Assembly (NCBI GenBank): GCA_030036985.1
Contig: JASHSD010000517.1
Span: 1-8,165 of the forward strand
DNA: 8,165 nt
From: Bryobacteraceae bacterium
GTDB taxonomy: Bacteria > Acidobacteriota > Terriglobia > Bryobacterales > Bryobacteraceae
Direction: 5' to 3'
Made by a program: the position numbers and the translations under genes. Each line of letters begins with the position of its first letter. Within the stretch, counting starts at the first letter, position 1. The notes beneath the pieces are model-generated. The model saw only the letters and a program-made list of their open reading frames with translations. It had not been told where the DNA came from and searched no databases. This document shows positions 1 to 5,206 of the stretch, piece by piece.

Positions 1-2
1 TC

Positions 3-536
3 GCCATCGCCGGACCTGTGATCGAAGATTCGGCGCAGAATTATTTTTTCGCCGCGCGGCAGATTTTGTACGCCATCCCCCCATTGGCGATTCTCGCCGC
101 ACTGGGCTTCCATGCATGGTGGCGTAAGAGCCGTTTCTTCGCAGTCGTGGCTTTGACGGTCTTCGCAGTCGCCGCCGTGGGAGGCGAGGTGAGCTACCAG
201 ATTCACCCGAAGGAAAACTGGCGCGCCGGCGCCATCGCCCTGGCGGAAGCCGCGCGGCAGGGTTACTGCATCCACTCGGCGACTGACCCGGGAGTGATTT
301 ATCTCTACAGCGTGTTTGTGCCGAGCCTGACCGCCGACGCCTGTGAGGACGCCACGAATCGGGCAAAGGTCGCCTTCATTTCGAACTTCACCATGGACCC
401 CGCCCAGGTGAACTCCGCGCTGGACAAACTTCAGGCTTCGGGATTCGCGCCGAAGCGAACGATCGCAGTCGGCGGCGCCACGATCAGGGTGGAAGAAAGG
501 CCGGCGACGAAATGGGTTCACAGACCCGAAAAATAA
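3..536 (+). CDS. C-terminal part of a GT39/PMT_2-like membrane glycosyltransferase (5' truncated)
   Basis: The frame is open to the left edge (it reads AIAGPVIEDSAQNYFFAARQ from base 3), so the GTG at 18 is not the real start. The piece carries FAARQILYAIPPLAILAALG, a hydrophobic segment, then a short basic WWRKSR loop and a second hydrophobic segment (VVALTVFAVAAVGG). After these comes a soluble tail of about 115 residues beginning HPKENWRAGAIAL. In GT-C family PMT_2/ArnT-like enzymes, the last membrane helices are typically followed by a 'K-E/D-x-WR-x-A' segment and a small extracytoplasmic domain, and this tail fits that pattern. Such enzymes move sugars from polyprenyl-phosphate donors on the outer face of the inner membrane. 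The catalytic N-terminal loops lie outside the window, so the substrate cannot be judged. The gene ends with TAA at 534-536. Confidence 0.68.
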   Translation, partial: AIAGPVIEDSAQNYFFAARQILYAIPPLAILAALGFHAWWRKSRFFAVVALTVFAVAAVGGEVSYQIHPKENWRAGAIALAEAARQGYCIHSATDPGVIYLYSVFVPSLTADACEDATNRAKVAFISNFTMDPAQVNSALDKLQASGFAPKRTIAVGGATIRVEERPATKWVHRPEK

Positions 537-784
537 ATTTCGCACGCCCGATCAACAAGTTATAAGCCGACCTGGGTCCTCGCTGTCCTTTTTTCCCCGA
601 GGGCTGTTGTAGCCTCCAATCGAGAACCAGGTCGGAACCCATGACCCGATCCGGTCGCTAAGCCGTACAGTCCTCGAGGCTCTGGTCGCGGTGAATGCTT
701 CAAACATGGGCGGCAGGCGCTCCCCGTAATCGGCGCTCCCGGATTCGGCCCGGGTAACCAACTGCTTTGGGGCGCCCCGAAAAT

Positions 785-820
785 TTCTTCGGTAACTTCT
801 TCGGTAATCTCTTCGGTTGT
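785..820. repeat. Three 12-bp tandem units
   Basis: The units are TTCTTCGGTAAC, TTCTTCGGTAAT and CTCTTCGGTTGT. The first two differ at one base and the third is more diverged. On the minus strand they would encode TEEITEEVTEEI. Because the surrounding minus-strand frame resembles no recognisable protein, this is more likely a microsatellite-like repeat than a coding repeat. Confidence 0.75.
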
Positions 821-826
821 AGGGGA

Positions 827-848
827 GGTTGTTAACCGGTTGTTAACC
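827..848. repeat. Perfect 11-bp tandem duplication GGTTGTTAACC x2
   Basis: GGTTGTTAACC occurs at 827-837 and again at 838-848 with no mismatch. Each copy contains the palindrome GTTAAC, and the junction creates AACCGGTT. The pair ends three bases before the left arm of the inverted-repeat element at 852. It could be a binding site for a dimeric protein or a slippage product; the sequence does not distinguish them. Confidence 0.8.
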
Positions 849-851
849 TGC

Positions 852-1017
852 GGCGGATTGCCAGAGGGACTTGCAAAATTCGGAATTTTGCAAGTCTGCG
901 GGCGATTCGGAGGGGAGCAGCTTCCGCAAGTGCAAGGAAACACGGCAACCGCACTTCCGCAGCTTGCCGCCTTTCGGAGCCATTGTCGAATTTTGCAAGT
1001 CCCTCTGGCAATCCGCC
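852..1017. repeat. 166-bp MITE/REP-like element with perfect 31-bp terminal inverted repeats
   Basis: Bases 852-882 are the exact reverse complement of 987-1017 (31 of 31). The arm begins GGCGGATTGCCAGAGGG and ends CAAAATTCG. The interior is about 104 bases, GC-rich, with no open frame of interest; it contains a weaker inverted pair AAGTGC (928-933)/GCACTT (951-956). No transposase is encoded and no clear target-site duplication flanks the arms (left CTGC, right TGGT). This fits a non-autonomous palindromic repeat or a large RNA hairpin. Whether it is dispersed in the genome cannot be seen from one copy. Confidence 0.8.
868..896. repeat. Nested 14-bp hairpin overlapping the left arm of the element
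   Basis: GACTTGCAAAATTC (868-881) is followed by one base (G882) and its exact reverse complement GAATTTTGCAAGTC (883-896). A third copy of GAATTTTGCAAGTC lies at 988-1001 in the right arm. The left-arm sequence can therefore pair either locally or with the distant arm, giving two mutually exclusive folds. Confidence 0.82.
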
Positions 1018-1166
1018 TGGTCTGGAGAGCGAAAACGTTCCGGTGGAATAATACGCGTGTGCCTGCGCGCCGCTGGCCGCCGGCCAGGCGTGCCCGGCAT
1101 TCGAGGTCGCGTCAATGGTCGTCGATCATGTGGAAAGACCCGACGCCAACTGACCGCCAACCGCAT

Positions 1167-1427
1167 TCAGCGCAAATTGGAAAACCAGTAAGGAATCCAG
1201 GCCGCGGCCAGCACCACGTCCGTGAGATACGCGCGGCGGTTGTGGGGTTCGCGCCAGGCATGCCAGGCCGAGACCAGTCCGAACGCGACGAAGACGAAAA
1301 CCGAAATCAGGAACCAGTAGTAAAACGGCGGGAAGACCACAAAAGGCAGGCGGCCGTGCGAAAATCGCCCGATCAGCATGACCGCCAGCGTGGCGGCAAT
1401 CAGAACGCGAAAGATGATGCGGGACAT
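1167..1427 (-). CDS. Small membrane protein, three predicted helices, function unknown
   Basis: This is an 86-residue protein that I do not recognise. Hydrophobic segments lie at about residues 4-20 (after MSRIIFRV), 28-52 (rich in F, V, W and Y) and 66-82 (TDVVLAAAWIPYWF), joined by short basic or polar loops such as GRFSHGR and REPHNRRAY. This supports a real inner-membrane protein. The ATG at 1427 is preceded by GGAAG about seven bases upstream and AGAGG closer in, both plausible ribosome sites. It is divergent from the gene at 1502, with 74 bases between them. A 205-residue plus-strand open frame covers the same DNA but is Arg/Gln-rich and lacks protein-like features, so the minus-strand reading is preferred. 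Confidence 0.6.
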   Translation of the reverse strand: MSRIIFRVLIAATLAVMLIGRFSHGRLPFVVFPPFYYWFLISVFVFVAFGLVSAWHAWREPHNRRAYLTDVVLAAAWIPYWFSNLR

Positions 1428-1501
1428 GCCTCTGCTTCCAGCTTAACCTTCACCTGAATTTCAGCTCCCGTCTTTTCTTTGGGAAGATTGATATATACAC
1501 G
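1428..1501. promoter_or_regulatory. Shared intergenic region of the divergent pair
   Basis: These 74 bases must hold the 5' signals of both flanking genes. On the plus strand, GGGAAG (1481-1486) is the only purine-rich candidate ribosome site for the ATG at 1502, and its 15-base spacing is long. The AT-rich GATTGATATATACAC stretch just before the start could be a -10 region, in which case the leader would be very short. This is suggestive only. Confidence 0.3.
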
Positions 1502-2026
1502 ATGCTTTTGCGAATTGCCGCCGGGATTCTGCTCACGGCCGCCGGTCTCGCGGCGCAGGACGGCCCGCCTGCCGATAGTGGCCGGGTTCTTCATCTGGCG
1601 GCCGACGATTTCCGTTGGATGAAAATCTCCGTGCGGCAGACCCCGGCCGAGGTCGATTGCAGGTATGAAGTCATCCAGGGGAATCCGAGCGTCCATGTGG
1701 AACTGCTGCCTCTGGATCAATTCCGCCTGTTGGATCGCGGCCGCGATCACGATACGCTCGCCGTGACACCCGCGGGCCGGCGCGGCGATTTCCGTCGCAT
1801 TGTCGAGACGCCCGGTCAGTACGCGGTGGTGGTGGTCAACGCAAAGAACGCCCCACCGGCCACAGTTTCGCTCGAGGTGAGCGCGAGTGTGAATCCGAAC
1901 CTGGGAGACGTCGCGCGCACACTGCCGCCCAGGCGTCAGCTTACAGTGGTCCTGATCAGCTTCGCGTTTTTCTTCGTTTCAGTGAGTTGGTCCGCGCACA
2001 AGCTGATCCGGAACATGCGCTCCTGA
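1502..2026 (+). CDS. Exported, C-terminally anchored beta-domain protein (GOLD/p24-like topology)
   Basis: The protein has 174 residues. An N-terminal signal peptide (LLRIAAGILLTAAGLAAQ, likely cut after an Ala near residue 17-18) is followed by about 110 residues with alternating strand character, including VDCRYEVIQGNPSVHVELLP and the segment at 103-114 with VETPGQYAVVVV. A single hydrophobic helix at about 147-165 (LTVVLISFAFFFVSVSW) leads into a short basic tail, AHKLIRNMRS. The order signal peptide, small beta domain, one helix and short basic cytoplasmic tail resembles GOLD-domain/p24 proteins, and GxYxVVVxN is typical of the last strands of that fold. The family assignment is inference; topology is the firmer part. 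It is divergent from the small membrane protein at 1427, so a shared function is possible. It ends with TGA at 2024-2026, inside a 9-bp repeat. Confidence 0.7.
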   Translation: MLLRIAAGILLTAAGLAAQDGPPADSGRVLHLAADDFRWMKISVRQTPAEVDCRYEVIQGNPSVHVELLPLDQFRLLDRGRDHDTLAVTPAGRRGDFRRIVETPGQYAVVVVNAKNAPPATVSLEVSASVNPNLGDVARTLPPRRQLTVVLISFAFFFVSVSWSAHKLIRNMRS

Positions 2027-2040
2027 CGCGAAGCGCAACT

Positions 2041-2124
2041 GGACAGGCAACTTTAGCTGCGTCTTGTTGGACAGGCAACTTTAGCCGCGTCTTGTTGGAC
2101 ACGCGACTTTAGTCGCGTCTTGCG
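2041..2124. repeat. Three tandem 28-bp units with internal palindromes
   Basis: The units are 2041-2068, 2069-2096 and 2097-2124. Each starts GGACA and contains ACTTTAG, and the core then runs CGTCTTG. Units 1 and 2 differ at one base (GCTGC versus GCCGC). Unit 3 has diverged so that its core is the perfect palindrome ACGCGACT-TT-AGTCGCGT (2101-2118). In units 1 and 2 the same arms carry mismatches. No open frame of interest crosses the block. Confidence 0.85.
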
Positions 2125-2154
2125 TCGGGACTCATCCCGACGCTCGTGACGCGA
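2113..2154. repeat. Nested hairpin GCGTCGGGA-CTCA-TCCCGACGC with outer stem
   Basis: The inner stem is GCGTCGGGA (2122-2130) with TCCCGACGC (2135-2143), a perfect 9-bp match with a CTCA loop. An outer 7-bp stem, TCGCGTC (2113-2119) with GACGCGA (2148-2154), encloses it. The outer stem uses bases that also belong to the palindrome at 2101-2118, so the two folds compete. There is no T-run after it, so it is not called an intrinsic terminator, though it could mark the 3' end of the upstream transcript. Confidence 0.72.
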
Positions 2155-2284
2155 ACCGCCACTACCAGATTGCGCGCACCCGCCGGCGCTACGCGAAATC
2201 ACGTACTTTCACGCCGCATCGCGCCGGTTCATCATTTTGTTTGAGCGCTATCATGAGGTTGTCAGCCGCCCCGGAATGCGCACC

Positions 2285-3298
2285 ATGGACAGCGTTGAAG
2301 CGCCGCCGAAGCCGCGTAAACTCCCGCAGTGGCTGGTTCCGATTTTCGGCTATGGAATCTCCGGAGCGTCCCTGCTCTGGGTATTCTGGCGTTTCCCGTG
2401 GGCGCAGCTTTCGGAACACCTGAAGACCCTGGAATGGCACTGGGTGGTGATCGCCATCGCCTTCGAAGTCGCCGTTTATTTCGTCGATGCATGGCGATGG
2501 AAAGTGCTGCTGCGGCCGGTCGGGTCGCCCTCGTTCGGGCTGTGTCTCCAAGGGGTGTTCGTGGGCGTGCTCGGCAATGACATCCTGCCCGCGAAGGCCG
2601 GAGAGCTGATCCGCTGTTTCCTTCTGTCTTACGAAAGCGAGGTTCCGGTCTCTCTCGCGATCACGTCGGACATCATCCTGCGCCTCATGGACGGCCTTTG
2701 GATCGTGGTTCTCTATCTCGCGGTGACCCTGCAGATCGCCACGCATACCGAGGTGCGGGATGGGATGTGGCTGTTGGGGACGTTAGTTGTTGGCGCCGCC
2801 GGGCTCACGCTGTTCGTTCTTTTCCGCCGTCAGCACGCGCATCACTTCGTCAGGAACCGAAGTTGGGCAATGCGGTTCGCCCGTCTTCTTGATGAGATTC
2901 ACCGTCTGGGCAACTGGCGCGAATTGAAGCGCGCAATGGCGATCGGCAGTCTTTACTGGATTGCGCAGGCGCTGGCGGTCTGGGCGCTGACTAAAGCCGA
3001 CCGATTCGATCTGGGTCTTAGCGCGGCGGGATTTCTGTTGGTGGTGAAGGCGGGCGGGACTCTGTTTCCGAGTGCGCCTGCAAACATGGGCACCTATCAG
3101 GCCGCCGTCGTCTTCGCGTTCAAGTTCCTGTTCGTCGAGCAACCGAACGCCCAAGCGTTTGCGGAAATCATGTTTATTTTCCTGACGCTCCCGATCGCCG
3201 TGGGCGGGGCCATCGCCGTGCTTTTCGCGGATATGGATTTGTTTACCATGCACAGCCACGCCAAAAAAAATGGCGACACCGGTCGGCTTCACGGATAA
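2285..3298 (+). CDS. Lysylphosphatidylglycerol synthase transmembrane-region family protein (flippase-like)
   Basis: This integral membrane protein has about 337 residues and eight or nine hydrophobic segments. It has the hallmarks of the UPF0104/AglD/MprF-N family: GNDILPAKAGELIR at about 97-110, then SAPANMGTYQA near 263-273, and WRWKVLLRPVG at the end of the second helix. Relatives move or modify polyprenyl- or phospholipid-linked intermediates. There is no MprF-type C-terminal aminoacyl-transferase domain, so lysyl-PG synthesis is not supported. The start is uncertain. ATG 2285 is preferred because GGAA (2273-2276) lies eight bases upstream and MDSVEAPPKPRKLPQWLVP is the usual short cytoplasmic lead-in. 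ATG 2276 and TTG 2237 are also in frame. Near the 3' end, an A8 run (3263-3270) encodes the KK of HAKKNG and could slip. The TAA stop lies at the edge of an interspersed repeat. Confidence 0.82.
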   Translation: MDSVEAPPKPRKLPQWLVPIFGYGISGASLLWVFWRFPWAQLSEHLKTLEWHWVVIAIAFEVAVYFVDAWRWKVLLRPVGSPSFGLCLQGVFVGVLGNDILPAKAGELIRCFLLSYESEVPVSLAITSDIILRLMDGLWIVVLYLAVTLQIATHTEVRDGMWLLGTLVVGAAGLTLFVLFRRQHAHHFVRNRSWAMRFARLLDEIHRLGNWRELKRAMAIGSLYWIAQALAVWALTKADRFDLGLSAAGFLLVVKAGGTLFPSAPANMGTYQAAVVFAFKFLFVEQPNAQAFAEIMFIFLTLPIAVGGAIAVLFADMDLFTMHSHAKKNGDTGRLHG

Positions 3299-3325
3299 AC
3301 CGCTTGCTTACGCGCGCGGCTCGGA
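3297..3325. repeat. Probable interspersed acidobacterial repeat ('LAYARGS'-encoding motif)
   Basis: The stretch CCGCTTGCTTACGCGCGCGG and its flanks translate, in one frame, to KPLAYARGSE. From memory, this peptide recurs in short hypothetical proteins of Bryobacterales genomes, which would mark a dispersed DNA repeat rather than a gene. It begins at the stop codon of the upstream gene. Its dispersal cannot be confirmed here. Confidence 0.45.
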
Positions 3326-3341
3326 ATTGGTTTTTGGTGTT

Positions 3342-3440
3342 CGACGACCTTCCGCGCCCGGCGACGATCCTGCGCGCCCGGCGACGATCCTGCGCGCTCC
3401 CGACGATCTTGCGCACACGGCGACAACCTTCCGAGCCGCG
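3342..3440. repeat. Five degenerate 20-bp tandem units upstream of the thiE-like gene
   Basis: The units start at 3342, 3362, 3382 (19 bases), 3401 and 3421, with consensus CGACGATCCTGCGCGCCCGG. Units 2 and 3 are identical over their first 16 bases; units 1, 4 and 5 carry several changes. An open frame runs through the array into the thiE-like gene, which makes an over-long annotation easy, but the array lies upstream of the likely real start at 3463. Confidence 0.8.
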
Positions 3441-3445
3441 ACCGC

Positions 3446-3452
3446 GAGGGAG
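3446..3452 (+). promoter_or_regulatory. Ribosome binding site deciding the thiE-like start
   Basis: GAGGGAG lies 10 bases before ATG 3463. No comparable site precedes the upstream in-frame start at 3304, which would add 53 residues encoded by repeat sequence. Confidence 0.7.
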
Positions 3453-3462
3453 CGATTACCTG

Positions 3463-4047
3463 ATGCTGCGCTGCCTCATCACTGACGGCTCCGCCGCGAA
3501 AAACCGCGCCGAATGGACCTCCCATCTCGCCGCATGGATCGCTGAGGGCGTCGAACTGGTGCAGATCCGCGAACCCGAACTAACTCCGCGGCAACTGGCC
3601 GAAATCGCACGCGCGGTGCTGCGTCTTTCGAATCCGCATGGTACGAAAATTCTGATCAACGACCGCGCCGACGTCGCCATCGCGTGCGGCGCTCACGGCG
3701 TACATCTGAAGGACGCCTCCGTGGCGCCGGAACTTTTTGCGCGCCCCGGTTTTCTCGTCAGTGTCGCTCTCCACGATCCCGCACAAGCCGATCACGCCAA
3801 GGGTGCGGATTTCATTATCCTCGCGCCGGTATTCGCGCCGCTATCGAAGAAAAAAGCGAGACCGGCATTGGGGCCCGAGGCCATTACAACTCTCAGCCGG
3901 GCGACATCAATACCGATTCTCGCCTTGGGTGGAATCACCCCCGCCAACACCCGTCTCTGTATCGAGGCGGGCGCGGCGGGCATCGCGGGAATCAGTTGCT
4001 TCAGTGGCCTGCCCGGCGGGTGTGCTCCATCTTCTCCTCTTCCTTGA
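3463..4047 (+). CDS. thiE: Thiamine phosphate synthase/TenI family protein
   Basis: The product has 194 residues and a single TIM-barrel domain. Visible family motifs, in order, are RCLITDG (3-9), VQIREPELTPRQLAE (33-47), KILINDRADVAIACGAHGVH (62-81), VALHDPAQA (101-109), ADFIILAPVF (115-124) and ILALGGITPANT (152-163), then AGAAGIAGISCF (169-180). ThiE joins HMP-pyrophosphate and HET-phosphate to give thiamine phosphate in the cytoplasm. The usual T-x-T-K phosphate loop after 'GPVF' is replaced by APLSKKKARPALG, so TenI-like or otherwise altered activity remains possible. The barrel ends at about residue 180. The last 14 residues (SGLPGGCAPSSPLP) lie in DNA that overlaps the end of the convergent csbD-like gene. 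No other thiamine genes are in view. The start at 3463 is supported by its ribosome site and by where homology begins. Confidence 0.82.
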   Translation: MLRCLITDGSAAKNRAEWTSHLAAWIAEGVELVQIREPELTPRQLAEIARAVLRLSNPHGTKILINDRADVAIACGAHGVHLKDASVAPELFARPGFLVSVALHDPAQADHAKGADFIILAPVFAPLSKKKARPALGPEAITTLSRATSIPILALGGITPANTRLCIEAGAAGIAGISCFSGLPGGCAPSSPLP

Positions 4048-4240
4048 GGCTCTTCGCCCATTCGTCGGCTTCCATACGGGCTTCGTCTTTGGCTATGCCA
4101 TAGCGCTCCTGAATCCGGCCCACGAGCTCGTCTTTTCTCCCGGCGACGACATGCCAATCGCTATCGGTCAGCTTGCCCCATTTCTGGCGCGCCTGACCGG
4201 CGAACTGTTTCCAGTTCCCTTCGATTCTGTCCCAGTTCAT
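4001..4240 (-). CDS. CsbD-like stress-response protein
   Basis: This is a 79-residue hydrophilic protein that opens MNWDRIEGNWKQFAGQARQK and continues with WGKLTDSDWHVVAGRKDELV and QERYGIAKDEA, a close match to the CsbD family pattern. CsbD proteins are small, soluble, stress-induced proteins (sigma-B controlled in Bacillus) of unknown biochemical role. ATG 4240 is chosen because GGAGG (4254-4250) lies nine bases upstream and the family starts at MNWD. An upstream in-frame start at 4279 would overlap the deacetylase end and add 13 unrelated residues. It is the last gene of the minus-strand cluster, 35 bases after the deacetylase stop. The charged tail KSLKEEEKMEHTRRAGH overlaps the 3' end of the thiE-like gene. 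Confidence 0.88.
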   Translation of the reverse strand: MNWDRIEGNWKQFAGQARQKWGKLTDSDWHVVAGRKDELVGRIQERYGIAKDEARMEADEWAKSLKEEEKMEHTRRAGH

Positions 4241-4249
4241 AGAATGGAA

Positions 4250-4254
4250 CCTCC
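4250..4254 (-). promoter_or_regulatory. Ribosome binding site of the CsbD-like gene
   Basis: On the minus strand this reads GGAGG, nine bases before ATG 4240. It fixes the 79-residue form over the longer reading from 4279. Confidence 0.75.
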
Positions 4255-4275
4255 AGCGCCCGTGCTTTGCACAAA

Positions 4276-5202
4276 TCACGCCAAAAGCGAGCGCGTATGG
4301 GCGCTCACAGCTTTGGAGAGACCATCGAGGTTGTAACCGCCTTCCAGAACCGAAACGACTCGACCCTTCGCATATTTGTCGGCGATCTCACGCACCATGG
4401 TAGTGAGGTCGGCGAAATCGGTGTCGGTCAGAACGAACTGGCCCAGCGGATCGCCGCGCCGCGAATCGAAACCAGCGGAGATCAGCAGAAGATCGGGACG
4501 GAACTCATCCATCTTCGGCGCGAACCGATCCCGAAACGCGCCGAGGATTTGCTCTCTTCCGGATCCCGAAGGAAACGGGCAGTTGAGCGTGCATCCTTTG
4601 CCCGCGCCCTCTCCTGTCTCGCTCGCGGCGCCGGTGCCCGGATACCACGGCGATTGATGCGTGCTGAAGAAAAAAACGGAGCCGTCGGCATAGAAGATGT
4701 CCTGCGTGCCGTTGCCGTGATGCACGTCCCAATCGGCGATGGCGGCGCGCTCGACGCCGTACTTGCGCTGCGCATAGCGCGCGGCGATGGCGATGTTGTT
4801 GAACAGACAAAACCCCATCCCGCGATCGGCCGAGGCGTGATGGCCCGGCGGACGCACGATGCAGAAGGCGTTATCGGCCTTCCCCTCCAGCACCAGATCG
4901 ACGGCGTTGAGGCACGTCCCCACCGCGCGCAGAGCCACATCGAACGAGCGCGGACAGATATCGGTATCGCCGGTGCTCAGCGAACGCGTGCGGCTCAGAA
5001 CGTCGCGCCGCGCGGTCGCGATATACGCCGGCGTATGGCAGAGCGTCAGTTCGCCTTCGACAGCGGACCGCGGCGCAACATGTGTGAGCGCGTGTTCGCC
5101 AAGCCCCCGAATCGCGGCGTCCCAGCGCGCGGGCTGCTCGGGATGTCCCGGCCCGGGGTCGTGTTCCTTCGCGATGGGATCGGCCAGAAAGGCCGTGTTC
5201 AC
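4276..5202 (-). CDS. Histone deacetylase family (AcuC/HDAC class II-like) zinc amidohydrolase
   Basis: The 308-residue protein is full length for the family. Diagnostic motifs are GPGHPEQPARWDA (17-29), RPPGHHA (117-123, catalytic His121-His122), GFCLFNNIAIAA (130-141), DWDVHHGNGTQ (157-167), SAGFD (242-246) and EGGYNL (287-292). Asp159, His161 and Asp246 are the expected zinc ligands and Tyr290 the transition-state Tyr, so the active site looks intact. Bacterial members remove acetyl groups from acetyl-CoA synthetase lysines, acetylpolyamines or other amides; the substrate cannot be read from sequence. It starts at GTG 5202, since an ATG at 5210 is in another frame and stops at once. There is no strong ribosome site, and only four bases separate it from the lipase stop, so translational coupling is likely. 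There is no signal peptide, so it is cytoplasmic. Confidence 0.93.
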   Translation of the reverse strand: MNTAFLADPIAKEHDPGPGHPEQPARWDAAIRGLGEHALTHVAPRSAVEGELTLCHTPAYIATARRDVLSRTRSLSTGDTDICPRSFDVALRAVGTCLNAVDLVLEGKADNAFCIVRPPGHHASADRGMGFCLFNNIAIAARYAQRKYGVERAAIADWDVHHGNGTQDIFYADGSVFFFSTHQSPWYPGTGAASETGEGAGKGCTLNCPFPSGSGREQILGAFRDRFAPKMDEFRPDLLLISAGFDSRRGDPLGQFVLTDTDFADLTTMVREIADKYAKGRVVSVLEGGYNLDGLSKAVSAHTRSLLA

Positions 5203-5206
5203 GGAT

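Larger units (their letters stand above)
537..1166. other. 630-base gene-poor intergenic region with repeats
   Basis: No convincing gene is seen. Open frames exist on both strands but are rich in Arg/Pro/Ser, overlap one another, and cross the repeats. The region holds a 9-bp inverted pair (CCGACCTGG at 567-575 and CCAGGTCGG at 627-635), the palindrome GGGGCGCCCC (769-778), two sets of short tandem repeats (785-848) and an inverted-repeat element (852-1017). It also holds a GC-rich stem CTGGCC-GCC-GGCCAG (1073-1087), which could sit in the 3' region of the minus-strand gene ending at 1167. The T6 run at 589-594 has no convincing stem before it, so no terminator is called. Confidence 0.6.
2024..2155. 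repeat. Repeat block bracketed by 9-bp direct repeats TGACGCGAA
   Basis: TGACGCGAA occurs at 2024-2032 and again at 2147-2155. Between the copies lie three 28-bp tandem units and a strong hairpin. The arrangement resembles an inserted palindromic element with a target-site duplication. However, GACGCGA is also the reverse complement of TCGCGTC inside the units, so it may simply be part of the repeat family. The left copy supplies the TGA stop of the gene ending at 2026. Confidence 0.55.

Noticed and set aside
585..600. T6 run (589-594) as an intrinsic terminator for the glycosyltransferase gene
   Set aside because: No stable stem lies directly before the T-run. The nearest inverted pair (567-575/627-635) flanks the run rather than preceding it.
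560..943. A 127-codon minus-strand frame with a TEEITEEVTEEI repeat
   Set aside because: The repeat comes from a 12-bp tandem DNA repeat. The rest is Pro/Ser/Gly-rich with no known fold, and its start lies inside the inverted-repeat element.
840..1457. A 205-codon plus-strand frame covering the inverted-repeat element and the small membrane gene
   Set aside because: It starts inside tandem repeats, runs through the hairpin element, and ends in a low-complexity Arg/Gln/Asn stretch opposite a protein with clear membrane helices.
2041..2124. Three 28-bp units as a CRISPR array
   Set aside because: The units are directly adjacent with no spacers and no cas genes are in view.
2189..2746. A 185-codon minus-strand frame opposite the flippase-like gene
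   Set aside because: Its composition is charged and low in hydrophobic residues, as expected for the antisense of a membrane protein; it has no motif.
3270..3485. A 71-codon plus-strand frame starting at the A8 tract (MATPVGFTDKPLAYARGSE)
   Set aside because: It is made of the interspersed repeat and the 20-bp tandem array, has no independent ribosome site, and has no protein-like feature.
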